Below, piece by piece: positions 50,172-62,922 of a stretch of DNA of 64,000 bases. The notes under the pieces are model-generated. The model did no database searches and was not told the origin of the DNA. It saw only the letters and a program-made list of their open reading frames with translations. Every line of letters begins with the position of its first letter. Within the stretch, counting starts at the first letter, position 1. This DNA comes from Terana coerulea (taxonomy: Eukaryota > Basidiomycota > Agaricomycetes > Polyporales > Phanerochaetaceae). The DNA lies in assembly GCA_024811115.1 (NCBI GenBank), contig JAKOGH010001110.1, forward strand, positions 179,383 to 243,382, written 5' to 3'. The position numbers were made by a program, and so were the translations under genes.

Positions 50172-51121
50172 TCAGACCTGTCCAGCTCCCAACTTCCTGG
50201 CCAAGTCCAGGCCATGGGCGAAATGCGCCAGCTTAGCATCGATTACAAATCCTTTCTGCTCGTATTCTGCGGTAAATTACATCAGCGCACCGCGAATTGC
50301 GTTATAAGATAGGGTATACATACTGACGAACTCCTCCGAGAGCTTGCTGAGCTCGACGACACGTCGAGTGATGAATTCGCCGTCGTCGAGCTTTTGGTCA
50401 TACGTCACGAGTTCATCGGGAAACGGAACGTCGACAATGACCAGTTTCATATTCGCATTGGTCATGCCTGGAAACGTTCAAGTGAGTAAAGGGCACACAG
50501 GCCATGCGGAAGGTGTTCACCTGGATCTGCTACCAGCAGCTGCGACGATTCAATGACCCTCGCGGCTTTATAGCCGGTCTCTTCTTCGAGTTCACGGATG
50601 GCAGCATCTTCAGCTGTCTCGTTCTTGTCGATGAGACCTGAGTTTTCATGTCATCATCGAGCTTTCAGAACGTTTGGAATAATCGCTTACCCGCAGGAAG
50701 CTCTAACGGTGTGGTGAATACATAGCTGAATATCCGGGAATATAGGGAAGAACTTACCAACAACGAACGAGTCCACCGGTGGACGGTACTGCTCGATGAT
50801 TACTGTGGACGGCGGGAATGCGCTGCTCTCCGACCGAAGAATAGCTAGCACCGCAACAGCTACAAGCCGCGGTTTAGTCCGCACTCACTGCAACACGCAT
50901 TGCAGGCCGCACCGTCTATACTAGATGTTCCGCGTGTTGTACGCTCAGCGGACTCCCAAACGCGCTGTTTTCCGTTGGGGTCACACCAGTGTATCTTCTT
51001 CAATGTTACCCATCTATATGAGCTCAGAACACAGCATGCCATCGGTGAGATTGTGCACAACCTACTTCGCGTCAGAAGGCGAGAGGTCTTCAGATCCGAG
51101 GATCTTAGGTGCAGCAGCCAT
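50172..51121 (-). CDS. Nudix hydrolase, ADP-ribose/ADP-sugar diphosphatase type
   Basis: This hydrolyses ADP-ribose and related ADP-sugars to AMP and sugar phosphate; it resembles yeast Ysa1 and human NUDT5. The start MAAAPKILGSEDLSPSDAK is at 51121. It continues WVTLKKIHWCDPNGKQRVWE and SAERTTR, typical of the family, then a strand with VDSFVVG. The Nudix box reads GLIDKNETAEDAAIRELEEE followed by TGYKAA (about 50650-50570), with the REL-EE core intact. After it come SSQLLVADPG, MKLVIVDVPFPDEL and GEFITRRVVELSKLSEEF, with a short C-terminus FAHGLDLARKLGAGQV ending at 50172. Five or so short introns. It is about 160 bp from the convergent SDA1 stop. Confidence 0.9.
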
Positions 51122-51498
51122 CGTGTGTTTGTGACGAAGCTGTCTTGACGATACCAATAACTTGAAACTCCGGACTAATTGTGCGGCTTGTGTTTCTCTG
51201 TGTACTGCAAAGGCGTTGCAGATGAGGGACCGTAGAGACATACCAAGCTCGATGACGTCCTATGTTGGCCACATTAGGCCCCGATTGATCTTCCCGCGTG
51301 GCAAAGTGACTATTGCCCAGAGTGGCGTTTAATGACATGAACATATCTCAAAAACAATCCTAATACACCGATACAGTCATGATTACATGGTTTCTACGGT
51401 CTATTATACGGGATTCCGACGAGGATATTGAGACGTAAGGTATAACGTAGGTGCAAGAGACTACAGAAACTCATCGCTTCTTATATCTGCTGTTCTGC
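51122..51498. other. intergenic, Nudix promoter / Sae2 3' region
   Basis: 377 bp between two tandem minus-strand genes. No repeat, RNA or extra gene recognised. Confidence 0.45.
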
Positions 51499-53106
51499 CT
51501 ACTTCAACACGATCAGTACCGCTGCTAAACCAGCCCGGGCTACGTACTTGGTTTCCGGCTCTGTTCGCGCTCTCTTCCGGGCGTGCATCTCCTGGGCGCG
51601 CACATTGATATCATCCGCTTCCTGAGTATCAGGAAAGCCAATGTCCCAGTAGCCTGGCGGAGTTTTAGGTGCTTCCCAGCGCGCACGGTGTCGCGAAATT
51701 TGCTGCTTGTGCTTCGCCATCTCGTCAGACATGGTCCGGTCATCGACGAGGGTCGTATCAGGGTCAGGGTCTTCATCCGATTCGATATGTCGGTGCTTGG
51801 TAGGTGTGTTCGCCGGAGAACGCCACATGGGAGCATGGGGGCGAGCGGGAAGTGGCCCAATGGCTGCGTAGTACTAGGGACAAGATCAGTCAGGTGGAAT
51901 GTGTGAAGTGGGGATGTATGCGCACATCTCGACAGCATTCACAATCTCCGCCATGCAGCCGCCTCCGTTCTTCCCTATTCCGCACCACCTCATCATATTT
52001 GAAACCTTGGCTATTATCCTGCGTCGCACCGACGTTGCAGGGCGTGTTGATGGTGTCTTCGACGCTGCCAATCTCGTAAGGCCAACCAACCCTTGTGCCG
52101 ACTAGAAGTACTTACGGAGGGAGTTTTGCATACCTACCTCGCTTCATTGATGACGCGACACTACTGGAAGTGTTTCTCCTTGACGGGGTTGTGGGATTAC
52201 TACTGACGGGTGATGAACGTGAATTCCGAAGTCAACATGATTCACCATACCGCGTAACTCCTGGAGCTACCCGCTATGGGTAAATGTCCTAGGTGCTCCT
52301 GGTTGCCTGCGGTCCCCTTTAGTATATAAAATCTGAGGAGGGTCCGAGACGTACGATGGTGCCGCCGGCGTGGCGAGTTCAGTTTCCCGCTAGAAGACAC
52401 CTTGCTTGAGGTTACTTTCACGAGTTTCGTAGAAGATGGTGGGGCATATGTAGAACGCCTTGGCGTCTTCAGCAAGGCATCTGTGAGAACGGGGGAACCA
52501 GGAGGGGTCGACAGCTCTTCATTTCGGTTGGACAACGTCTTGTGAAGGGTAGTGTTGTCGACTGTATTTGGACGTGTCAAATTCGGTGCCATACGACGCA
52601 AGTCATGACTCGCCTAGGGTAAGGTCCAATGGGACATCCGGCACGTTTTCCTTCTCCTCAAACACCGTACAATCTTCTAACCCTGCGCCCACTGTGGTAA
52701 GGATACCCGTCGGGGTCGCCGCATGATCATTCGTCCGAGGACGGCTGTACATCCACTGCTTGAACCGCCTCCATTTCTCATAATCTGTACTGTACTGGGC
52801 GGCGAGTATGTCCTTCTTCCGTTTTAATTCGTTGTATTGCTCCTGTAAATGGTTGATCTGCTCTCCGGCGTCGCTGTCCCTGTAACATGTTAGTCATGGC
52901 AGTTATAGTATAGTAAAGAGTGGGGAAGCTTACCTACTAAGAATATTCACGGTCTGCGATCATGAGTCGGCCACTCATTGGTACAACATGCGGGGGCTTA
53001 CCTCTTGCAGCCGTACATTCTCCTCCTTAGCTCGGATAAGCTCAGCTTGCAGCACTGTGCACATGATCTTCAACTCGTCCACATCTTCAGGAAGGGCAGC
53101 AGACAT
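51499..53106 (-). CDS. DNA end-resection factor, Sae2/Ctp1/CtIP family
   Basis: This is the cofactor of the MRN nuclease that starts resection of double-strand breaks. The start MSAALPEDVDELKIMCTVLQ is at 53106 and opens a coiled coil (AELIRAKEENVRLQE; later INHLQEQYNELKRKKDILA), as in the tetramerising N-terminus of the family. A disordered middle follows. The C-terminal signature is complete: KYDEVVRNREERRRLHGGDC then ECC (zinc-type CxxC, about 52005-51930). After an intron it reads YYAAIGPLPARPHAPMW, then QQISRHRARWEAPKTPPGYW and DIGFPDTQEADDI, carrying the RHR and PPGYW...FP motifs. It ends near 51499; a final intron may alter the last residues. These proteins diverge quickly and are often missed by automatic annotation. 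Confidence 0.82.
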
Positions 53107-53546
53107 TGTATATATAGTAAGATGTACGACTCGGCATTAGGGCTGGTACGCGTCGCACTGTTGTGGACGAGGGGGCGGAGGATCTAGTCTGTATTTTGAC
53201 GCGGGGGTCGTACGAGGTGTTCCGGATTTGGACGTGTTTCGCTGGATTTGGTATGCTAGACGCCCGGGAATATACGCGTATTTTCCCATGCATTTGTCGC
53301 TCTGCTCTTGTCGTATCCCCCCGATCTGCAGGATGGCTTCTACAATTCGCACACCAGTGACTTGTATGAAGGTCGTTATTGGACAAAAATAAAACGCTCA
53401 CTGCAGGCAGATACGCTTTCACACTCGAGCGTCGGAGTGCGTCTGATCGCGTGCGAACTGTAAAGATCAGGTCAGATAAGATAAGATGTACAAGACGCCG
53501 GTCGCTCACATTCACATGTAGCATCTCACTTTCGCTCGGTCCGCGA
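53107..53546. other. spacer between Sae2 promoter and the LTR element
   Basis: 440 bp upstream of the Sae2 start up to the left LTR. Open frames on both strands (for example 53087-53524 minus) are motif-free. This is the boundary between gene-dense and repeat-dense DNA. Confidence 0.45.
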
Positions 53547-53865
53547 TGTCAACAACAACTAGTACAACTGTACCAGGTGCGACGCTCTCAACTGGGGACG
53601 GAAATAGTGGTGCAGTCTCCGAGTAACTAGCTGGGGAACAGACCAGCTCAAGACTGGCTTTCTCTGTTGCAGATGGTAACTACTTATACATGTTCAGTCC
53701 TAAACTGTACAGTACCACCCTGGTATCCTCGTGTATGTACTAGAGTGGTTCAGAACAATAGAGAAACATACGGAAACCACAAGTATCAATGAGAGAACAA
53801 TAGATAGGGGTAGAAGACAATGGAAATGAAAAGAATACCCTGGAGACGCTCAGAATTTCATGACA
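53547..53865 (-). repeat. left LTR (3' LTR of the minus-strand element)
   Basis: A 319-bp direct repeat partner of 60823-61140. Read by eye, the two copies are roughly 90% identical, and most differences are transitions (C/T or G/A). Confidence 0.88.
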
Positions 53866-53929
53866 TAACCCGCTCTCTAAGGATCACATCCTCATGATCT
53901 ATGAAACACGGCATCTCAATCTGTATAAC

Positions 53930-56900
53930 CTATTTTCCAATTGTACAGTCTTGACCTGATATGGCCAATGAACTGGTCATTGTTGGGTTGCAAAGCAGCA
54001 GGGGAATTTGAATAGTCAAAGGGCAGAGAGCGCCCGGGTACGTGCTTGTAGAAGGCGTCAATGAGATTCTAACAGTGGGTAAGGTTGGATTGCAGTTCCC
54101 AGGTGTATTTGTGCGGACTGGTTTCGTGCTTCCATAGAACCTTGTACTGAGAATTCCCTTATCCATCTTAGCGTCTAGAATTTCTTCGACCTCATGTTCT
54201 TCTTGTCCATCAATCAGATCCGGTAATTTGGGTTCTTGTGTCTGGGATTCGTAGGCTGGTTCTTGAAATGGTGATAGCCACATTTTATTGACCGTGGGGT
54301 AGATCTTTCTCCATGCCTTGAAGTTCGAGCTCGTAAGCGAGGCGCTGTGCTTTTGTTTGACTTTGAACGGGCCATAGTGTTTGTTGTCGAGCTTCTTCAC
54401 TGATCAGTCGGTGGTGATATTAGTCCCTTCAAGCCAAATGAGGTCTCTCGGCTTGTATTCATGTGTCTTCCCTTTTAGCCGGTTGTGGAAGCGTTTCATC
54501 ATCTCCTATGCTAATCCGATAGCCACCTGCATTTCTTCTTGTACTGATTTCATTCAATCCACAAAGTCTCTCACAGTCTCCTTCTTACTCCCGGTACAGT
54601 TCATTTTCAGAGTAAAGATGGTAACCTTTGTTGACAAAGAATAGAGTTTGTTCAGTGTAGCTATTGACCTTGTTATTATATGAGAATAATGCTAGAGGGA
54701 ACCATTCAGCCCAATTGGATTGGTGGTAGTTGATAAAGAGTCAGAGATACTGTTCGACTTCTGCATTAATTCATTCTGTCTAACCATTGGTCTGCCGGAT
54801 TGTAGGCCGTGAATGCATTGGCTTTGATTCCTAGGGACTTATAGAGTTTAGAGATGTACTCATTCTTGAACTCTGCTCCTTGATTGCTAACAATCTTTTG
54901 CAGGATGCCGTGATGAGCGACAACGTAGTCATGCAGGATTTTGCTCTATCCTTCGCGCATTGAGCTTGATTGTGGAGAGAACACAGATTATTTATTTGGA
55001 GAACATGCAGACAATTATGACGATGGCATCGAACTCTAGTAATGAGGGAGTGGACTGATCTTATTGACAGAGATGATCTCTCAGAGTCGGGAGGTGATTT
55101 TGTTCGGATGGAGCGGACCAAGTTTGGACTCAGTGTGTACTTTGGTCTTCCCGGCATTCAATGCATCCTTCAACGTACTTCCTGATGTTTTTGCAAATGT
55201 GTGGCCACCAGTAGTTGCGTGTGATCAACTTGTGGATCTTGTGTTGACCTGGATGTCCGATGAGGTATGAGTTGTGGTGGTGCTTGATGATTTGTTTGTG
55301 AAGTTTTGATGTATGTGGATGTAAATGCGATCTTTTCATGTGACAAATCCTTCTTTGTCTTCCTTCCAGTCCGCTTCTTTCTTTGCTAGTGCTAGTGTAA
55401 CTACTTTGTTCTTTTTAGCTTTATGCTTTTTAATGTCTACTAGCCATTCCGTGGCTGGTCCGTCGAGCATGTGCTGATCTATACTACGCAGGACTAATTC
55501 ATGAAAGTGTTCTGGTTTTAATACTACAATGTCCGTGTTATCATCCTTTCCATTCTCATATCCAGACTGTCGTGAGAGTCCATCTGCCCTCCGTTGGTTC
55601 TGACTGGGTTTATGTTGAAGCAGAAAGTGGTACTCGGCAAGTTCGGCACACCATCGGGCTTGCCGTCAGTTCAGCTTCTGCAGTTTCAGAAGTACTCAAG
55701 GTTCTTGTGATCTGTCCAGATTTCAAAGTCCTGCCAAGTGCCCATTAGGTACTGGTGCCATTTATCAAGCGCCAACATGATGGACATGAGTTCCTTATTG
55801 TATATCTCATAGTTGCGCTTGGTAGCTGTGAACACTTTAGAGAGGAATGTGACAGGCTTCCATTTGCCGTCCTGGTATTGTTCGAGGGTTGCACCATAGG
55901 GCGAAGTCAGAAGCGTCACATTCAATTCGGAATTTATCCTTATCTGTGGGCATTGCCAAGACCGAAGCTGAACAGATATGATTCTTAAGTTCTTCAAAGG
56001 CTTCAGCTTGATTGAGGTTATACATGAACGTAGCGTTGCTGGTGAGGAAGTGAGCGGCTGTGCAATTTTGCCAAAGTCTTTGATAAATTGTCGGTAGAAG
56101 TTGGAAAAGCCAAGGAACGCCTGAATGTCCTGTTTGCACGTAGGTTTCGGCCATTTTCTGACGCCTTCTACTTTGACTGGATCCATCTGGACTTGTCCTT
56201 CAGAGATGATCATGCCGAGGTATTTGATCTCGAGCTGTTTGAATCCGCACTTCTCTGCCTTGAGGTACAATCAGTGTTCTTACATCATGTCCAGAACTCG
56301 TTGCACAATGCGGTGATGTTCTTCTAGATCCTTAGTGTAGATCATGATGTTGTCAATGTAGACCATCACGTGTCCTTCTTGGATCAGATCTCAGAAGATG
56401 TCATTTATCATTGTCTGAAACGTAGCCGGCAAGTTAGTGAAACCCAAAAACATAACTAAAGGTTCAAAGAGTTTGTGGTTGGTAATGAATGCCACTTTCT
56501 CTTTGTCGCCTTCTTTGATCCAAATGTTGTTGTAACCCTATCTGACGTCCAGCTTTGTGAAGTATTTGGACTCTTTCAGCTTGTCTACCAATTCCTGAAT
56601 CAGAGGAAGTGGGTAACAATTCTTGATAGTTAAATTGTTAAGCTTTCAGTAGTCCTATACTAGTTTGGAAGAACTATCTTTCTTTTTAACAAAGAAGAAC
56701 AGGGCTGCCCATGGTGATTTAGAAGGGCAAATACGTCTGGATCAAAGGTTCTCTTCTAAGAAGTCATCCAGTGCTTTCTGTTTATCTAGCATGTATGGGT
56801 ACAATTTTCCTCCAACTGGTGTAGCACTAGGCGTTAATTCGATCATGTGATCCCACGGGCGTTGTTCTGGCAGTGGATCGAAGTTTTCCTTAGCAAACAT

Positions 56901-57600
56901 GTCTTTGTACTCATAATAATGCTCAGGGACAAGTTTCTCGCAGGGTTTCTTTGCTTTTTAGTATTTTCCTTGATTGCCAGATCCATAGCCACGTTGATTT
57001 TGGCACAAATATGAGCGCTGCCTGTTGCAATGTAACATTGCCAGTTGAAAATGAAGATTTGTTCCCCTTCTCAAGATGAGCCTCTGGATCATTCGTGATT
57101 TCATGTTTGTCATCTTCAATGCCAATTAGGTGTTGTACATAATTACAAGTGGCTGGACATCTATCGAACTGAAGTATGCAATCTTTCCAGTTGATTGATG
57201 GGTTGTGCAATTCCAACCGCTCATAACCAAGGAAAATAGAAGTATTTCCAAGGTTTGTGACAGCAAATGACATTCATTCCACGTGATCCTGAATCTTAAC
57301 TTTGAGATTGACATATTCCGTGATCGGATCTCCGACATTGTGACTGCTATCAGCATTATACATTGAGATTGAAACAGGCAATTTGGTTATTGCAATGCCA
57401 TGTTCTTATATGAATGTCTGATCAATCAAAGATCCAGTGCATCCAAAGTCTAGAAGGGCTTTTACTAAAAAGGATTCAGAGGAGTCCAATGTAGTGACGA
57501 TCATTGGGACATCAATCTGATTGCCTTTTGGCCTCAGATGTATCTCGGGTGGCCTTTTAGTTCTGAAAGGTATGTTGTGGCTTCATCTCATGACATAGAA
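53930..57600 (-). pseudogene. retrotransposon pol remnant (protease, RT, RNase H, integrase, chromodomain)
   Basis: Reading leftwards on the minus strand: a protease-like LLDFGCTGSLID (about 57455-57420), in which the usual D-S/T-G is DFG. RT pieces follow, KYFTKLDVR and GYNNIWIKEGDKEKVAFITN, the palm motif YIDN (56349-56360) in place of Y-x-D-D, and the thumb KYLGMIISEGQVQMDPVKVE. RNase H has ECDASDFAL and EIWTDHKNLEYF. The integrase zinc domain reads HPGQHKIHKLITRNYWWPHI with CIECRE (about 55240-55350), and a chromodomain-like piece has EHEVEEILDAKMDKG and VLWKHETSPHKYTWEL near 54210-54080. In-frame stops occur at 56538-56540, 56646-56648 and 56655-56657, plus several frame shifts. No function remains. 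Confidence 0.85.
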
Positions 57601-57899
57601 GCAATATTTTGAGTGCTAGCTAGTGTGGCATCTGCCTAACGCTTTGCATGCACCTATCCTTCCAGAATCTTAACAGCCGGCATCGTATACGATCCACTGA
57701 TGGATCCACACCAGAGTCCACGGGACTTCTCTCACCTATTTGGGTTTTCGCACAGGTTTTTCTTTCTCAACTATTAGTGCAGACATGTTTTCTGGTAATG
57801 AACGGGGAATTAAGCATGGTGTTGAACCGTCATACTGCTCAGCAGATGCCCCTTCAGATTAACATTGTGATGACTCATCTAACACTATGATACAACAGT

Positions 57900-60200
57900 A
57901 ATTGAGAAATGATTCTAAGCTCTTTACGTCTGTGCTTTTGCTTGAGTCGCTTGAAAACCCTTGAAAAGTCTCATGAACAAGGACTCAACTACGCAATAAA
58001 TGTGTTCCTCCATTCCATCAGAGAACAAATCAGCTTGAGCCGACGACGGCTTGGGCTTATCATCCTTCTCATCAGTAAGGTCTGTGGAGACGCCGTGCAC
58101 CTGGCGGTTGCTTCGGCATTGGACAGTCAGCGTGATAGGTGTCCTTTCTGATGGCAATTGAAACAAAGTATCACAAAACTCTAATACTCACCTGCTAGGA
58201 ATGCTTGGAGGGGTTGGGGAGAGCAGAGGACTTTGAGTAAAGTGAGTAGAGGAGATATGAATCAACAATGTTATTGAGTTTGAGTTTAGCCCTCAGACCA
58301 GCCTCCTTATATACGTGACCCCAGACACTATCTAAGACCTCCAATACCATGTGCTGACTGATACAGTCAGGTGATCCATGACTAAGGCTTGAGCATATCT
58401 AACTGATCTAGCTATCATGCTAACATCAACACTATCTAGATGTCCTAATCTAGCTACTGTACACTACCAGTACACAATGTCATAGTGACCTCATAGTGAG
58501 GTCATAGTCCGAATCAGAACTGAGTCCATGATCCTATGTCTGAGGCATATCTCGATAACCATGCGTCCGTCGCATGGCCAACTGATCAGCATCTTGTAAA
58601 GCTGTTGTGACGACTGGGTAACATGTCCCGTGATTTGATGTTACACTCTAAGCGCTGTAGACTAGCGCTTAAAATTGTGACACAAAGCCCTTCCTTTTAG
58701 GCCCTGTCTAGATTCATTGGCTGGCCAGCCCCGCCGTAGGTTATGCTGGTTCCATCTTGACAATCTTGTCGAGGCACTTGGGTTTGTGAGGATACTGCCG
58801 GCATCTGACTTTGAGTTTGCAGCTTGGAAGCCGGTTTGTAGGACTAACTGCCCTCAATGTTCTTCTGGCACTAGTAGTGCCTCCTCTGGTTCTCATCCAC
58901 ATTCTCAGTGATGTGCATGTATGCTGAGTACCATTTTGGGACGTCTTCACGACTCTAGACTGCGTTAAGGACTAGCTTCTGGAGTGCTTCGTCGAAATAG
59001 TCAATGAGAATTACTGACTGCTTATCAAGCTGCTCCGCGAAGTGCGCTGTATCCTGCGTGAGAAGCATACATCTCAAAGCGTGTTCTAAACTTTCAAGCA
59101 CTCATGTTTCCCTGCTTCAGCTCTTTCAGCTTTTGCAAAGTGTCCGAGTGTCAGTCATGCAAGAATTGCTTGATGAGACACTCTTAGAAACTCTCCCAAT
59201 CTGCACGTGCGAAATTAGTGCTTTCGAGATAGGCTTCAGCTCACTCTCTGGCTGATTTGCCCTGCATATAGAATAGAACAAAGGTGATTTTGGCACAGTC
59301 AGAGTGGAGCTTCTTGTGATGGTTCGCGAAAGATGTTCAGCTTGATTTGTTTCCACCAGGCTTTCCAATCTTTCCGACTACTATTAAAGGTATCTGGCTA
59401 ATTGGCCAGACCATCGCAATTGCATTTGTTATTATCATTATCATCATCGTTGCGATGTCGATTTCCTCAACCACCTCCCCGCGACTGCTGCCTTTGCCTC
59501 CGGCCGTTACCTTCAAAGGAGGGTCCTCTGGCCAACTGGTCTTTTGAGTGCTTGCCACTCATCATCTCATTTCATGCTTTAGAGCTGCGAACCCCACAAC
59601 ATTGGCATGTCGTTTCCTCGCTAGCATGTGCGCAGAGTTATTCTTGACATTGCCTAGTTAGGGTTGTGCCTTCAAGTGGAAGTAGATGTGGTTACTTCCA
59701 AGACGCAGTTTGTTGTAGTTTGTGTCTATGCATTTACAGGCTTCGGAGTAATTTGTCTCCAATCCTGAGTATAAGAGAGTAGTGGTGGCCATTACGTCGG
59801 CTACTTGGGAAAATTCGATGCGTTTGGTGTAATCGGATAGTAAGGCTTCTCTGTTGTTGTGGTCCTCGTTCTCTTTACTGGGCGATGGCTTCTGTCTTTG
59901 GATTCGGAATGATAAGAGCTGGGGTGCATGGTATTTAGAGGTAAACTGGTAACAGTTCGCGGGATAGATGTGGGAGTGGGTGGATCGATGATGGTTTTAT
60001 CGGCCTTCACGTAGTACAATGAATACTTGCGCTTAGTTTCTAGTCCTACTGCGCAAGTTTCGCACTTGACACTTAGACTAGTGTCTGGATGTGGGCACTT
60101 TGGGTCATGACACAAATACCACTTGCCATTGTATTTCGATAAATTGGTCTCCCACAAGTTGTGGAAAAATGATGGAGTCGTCCTATATAAGGGCAGCTTT
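57900..60200 (-). pseudogene. retrotransposon gag remnant
   Basis: Broken minus-strand pieces include VGKIGKPGGN and SSPLFYSICRANQPESELKP (about 59330-59240), consistent with a gag core. A degraded CCHC zinc knuckle (CFNCHQKGHLSR, then an interruption before the last Cys) lies at about 58165-58125. The segment KYNGKWYLCHDPKCPHPD (about 60145-60090) has Cys/His pairs and may be part of gag or of an unrelated upstream frame. Assignment is by position and the knuckle. Confidence 0.55.
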
Positions 60201-60822
60201 CACCTCCAGCCATACAGGTAGAGCCTATTCAGGTGACCTGCAATACTCTTCAATCAAAATGAAGAGCACAAGGATAGGAGTAGCCTCAATAGGGTACAAG
60301 TTCACAGCACATGCTATTACTGATATGGCTACGGGTTACCAGTGTTCTGCTGTTTAATCCCGCTGTGGTCTACTGACTTCTCAGTTGCAGCTTGACTCTA
60401 AGGGACAAGAGCCCAAAGAGCGCCTGTCCCACCTTCCAATTACTGCCTTTATTAGTTTCCTACACCCAGGAGTACGCCCAAAGGTTCCCAGCCAATCAAA
60501 GAGCACTGAGTTAGAGTGTCTAAGGTACAGCTCTCTGAGATAAAGCTCGGAACTATTAAGTTAGATCAACGGGATACTGATTGGGTAACTAGTCGCATAT
60601 GCATGGGGTAATGACATAGAGGAATGATAAATACTGAGGTTCACGGGCCGTCCCCTTGCAGGTAATCACGGTCTGGTGTACTAGGGTCTTTGGTTTGAAA
60701 CCCAATCTACGTGATCCTTCTATACAGGATAGACCAGGGCAAAAGGGTAAATGGATGTTCTGGGTAGGACAAGTAGAGCAATGAGAGATCGTTGCAAGGT
60801 GGTGCAGATAGTCTTGAGCTTA

Positions 60823-61140
60823 TGTCAATAACAACTAGCACAACTGTACCAAGCTGCGACACTCTCAACAGAAGGGAAGTAGTGGTGACAGTCTCCGAGT
60901 AACTAGCTGGGGCACAGACCAGCTTAAGACTGGCTTTCTCTATTGCAGACGGTAACTACTTATACATGCTCAGTTCTAAACTGTACAGTACCACCCGGTA
61001 TCCTTATGTATGTACTAGAGTGGTCCAGAACAATGGAGAAATATACAGAAACCACAAGTATCAATGAGAGAACAATAAATAGGAGTAGAAGACAATGGAA
61101 ATGAAAAGAATACCCTAGAGACGCTTAGAATTTCATGACA
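60823..61140 (-). repeat. right LTR (5' LTR of the minus-strand element)
   Basis: A 318-bp copy of the left LTR, with the same TG...CA ends and the same internal blocks such as CTCCGAGTAACTAGCTGGGG. Relative to the left copy most changes are transitions. Confidence 0.88.
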
Positions 61141-61264
61141 TGTGACTGCTCTGATAATATCTATACAGATATGAACACATAAGGTCAGTCCTCCACTGGC
61201 TTGCGCTTACAGGCACATTTTGGCAAGATTTATGCAGTCTGTCCAGATCATGTCAGAAATAATG

Positions 61265-61440
61265 TTACCAAAGTTCAGTTTGGTTCAGTTCAGGCCCATT
61301 TTTTTGCCAAACCAGAACCAGAACCAAGTGTTTAGTGGCCAAACCAGAATAGAACAGAACAGAACCAGCATGAACTAGTTCAGTTGGTTCAGCTTGGGGT
61401 TTGAACCAGTTTGAACCATTGAACCATTGAACAAATCATA
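61265..61440. repeat. degenerate GGTTCA/GAACCA repeats, probable hAT subterminal region
   Basis: The motifs GGTTCA, GAACCA and CCAGAACCAGAACC recur many times on both strands within about 175 bp, next to the 3' end of the hAT transposase remnant. hAT elements commonly carry short subterminal repeats where transposase binds. The exact element end and terminal inverted repeat were not identified. Confidence 0.5.
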
Positions 61441-62812
61441 CATCTAGAGCTATATAGCATACAAATCAATTGCCTAAGTTTTCTAACTCCTCTAGCATTG
61501 CCTCGTCATCTCAAAGATCCTTTGTATGAAAGGCTGCTTCATTAACAGCGCTGATAACCCTGGTGTGATATCCATCTTTTAAGATTTGTAATGCCTCAAA
61601 GGTTTCAGGCTTGAGTCTGTTGCAAAGAAGCGTACCTGTCTTGCCTCCACTGGAAAATGCTCGCTCAGAGGCAACTGCTGATCCTTGGATAGCAAGGTAG
61701 TCATGAGCAAGGCGGAAAGGATATGAAAGCATTCAGAGTTGATCTGTTGGAATATCAGTGTACTAGCTAGCTTTACAGCTTGGAGAAATGATGTACACCA
61801 CACTAGCACACAGAGTCATCAATATCTTTAACAAAGGGGCTGTTGAGATAGTCATTCAACTCTTTGCAGAGGTTTTCAGCTTTATTGTCACCACTGTTGA
61901 TGGCATTAATAGCATCCTGCATCTAGCGTGCAAAGAAGCTGCATTAGCAAAATGTACAAGCACTAACGACTAATAAGCACTGACAAGCACTAAAAGCACT
62001 GACAAACAGTTTGGAACTGAAGTTCAAGCTCTGCTAAAGCCGGACTTTTGCTAAATTTTGTATTTTCTTAGTTTCTCATGTTTCATAAACTATGCTAGAC
62101 GTCAATAATGATGGTTTACTCACCAAAGCTTTGCTGCAAGAGACAGATGCAAAAGGGGTCAAAACATCTGAGAGTGCTCAAAACAACTACTGAGACTGGT
62201 GGGCGCTGACAGCACTGAAGGAACTGAAGCACGCTGAGATGGCTTTATCAGTATCTGTCAGTACTGTTCAGTGCCAATGCAACTTTGCTAATGTGGCAAG
62301 CTGCTCTGAAGCTTCTAAGACATATTAGATATAATCCAACAAAACATAAGTTGAGACTCACTTGACTTTGCCTTTTTGCATTGGCCTTTGTTGGGGTATT
62401 CTCCTTATACTGATCAAAGCAGAGTGAAGTGCTTTTAATCCAGATTTGTTGTGGGCATCATCCCAATAGTGCTTTGTATACTTCAGCTTATAGCTGGAGT
62501 GCAAAGCTTTATGTTCAATTAGAGATAGTATAGCTGAACAGATAAATAATGCATACCAAGGCAAATGAAATAGATGTCAGATTGGTCAGTAGCTATATAC
62601 CACTTGAGAAGCTTGGCAAGGCCTGCATCAATGGCCTCCTTGACTTTCGCAAATTTATAAAGTTTGGCTATAGACTCTCACTTGTATTGCAACAACTTCA
62701 AGATTGGAATTGTGCATCACACAGTTGGTGTCTTCTCTGAAGCAAACCTTCTTTGTACTTCGAATCTCCTGTAAAATTGTGAATTTAAATACAAAGATAT
62801 AATTTATAGTGA

Positions 62813-62922
62813 TTGGCAAGGGTAAACCCTCCATGCTTAAAGGCTAACTCTTACCCTTACCCTCTAAAACCCTTACCCATTATAAGGGTAAGAGTTGGGG
62901 TTACTCTTCAGACTCTTGCCAA
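62813..62922. repeat. 110-bp palindromic mini-insert with CCCTTA repeats
   Basis: Outer 8-bp inverted repeats TTGGCAAG (62813-62820) and CTTGCCAA (62915-62922) enclose a perfect 13-bp inverted pair AACTCTTACCCTT (62846-62858) and its complement (62884-62896). The inner arms and loop are rich in the hexamer CCCTTA. It could form a hairpin. It lies inside the hAT transposase remnant. Confidence 0.6.

Larger units (their letters stand above)
53547..61140 (-). mobile_element. decayed Ty3/gypsy chromovirus-type LTR retrotransposon
   Basis: Two direct repeats of about 319 bp bound a 7-kb interior whose coding strand is minus: gag on the right, then protease, reverse transcriptase, RNase H, integrase and a chromodomain-like tail on the left. 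That pol order is Ty3/gypsy. The LTRs begin TGTCA and end TGACA. Flanking pentamers are CGCGA (left, 53542-53546) and TGTGA (right, 61141-61145), which differ only by C-to-T at both CpG sites and may be a decayed target-site duplication. A purine run next to the left LTR (minus strand, about 53868-53880) could be the polypurine tract. No TGG-type primer site was recognised. Stops and frame shifts interrupt all domains, so the copy is dead. Confidence 0.88.

Noticed and set aside
53546..61140. CRISPR or tandem array from the two 319-bp repeats
   Set aside because: Only two copies, 7 kb apart, bounding gag-pol remnants; they are LTRs.
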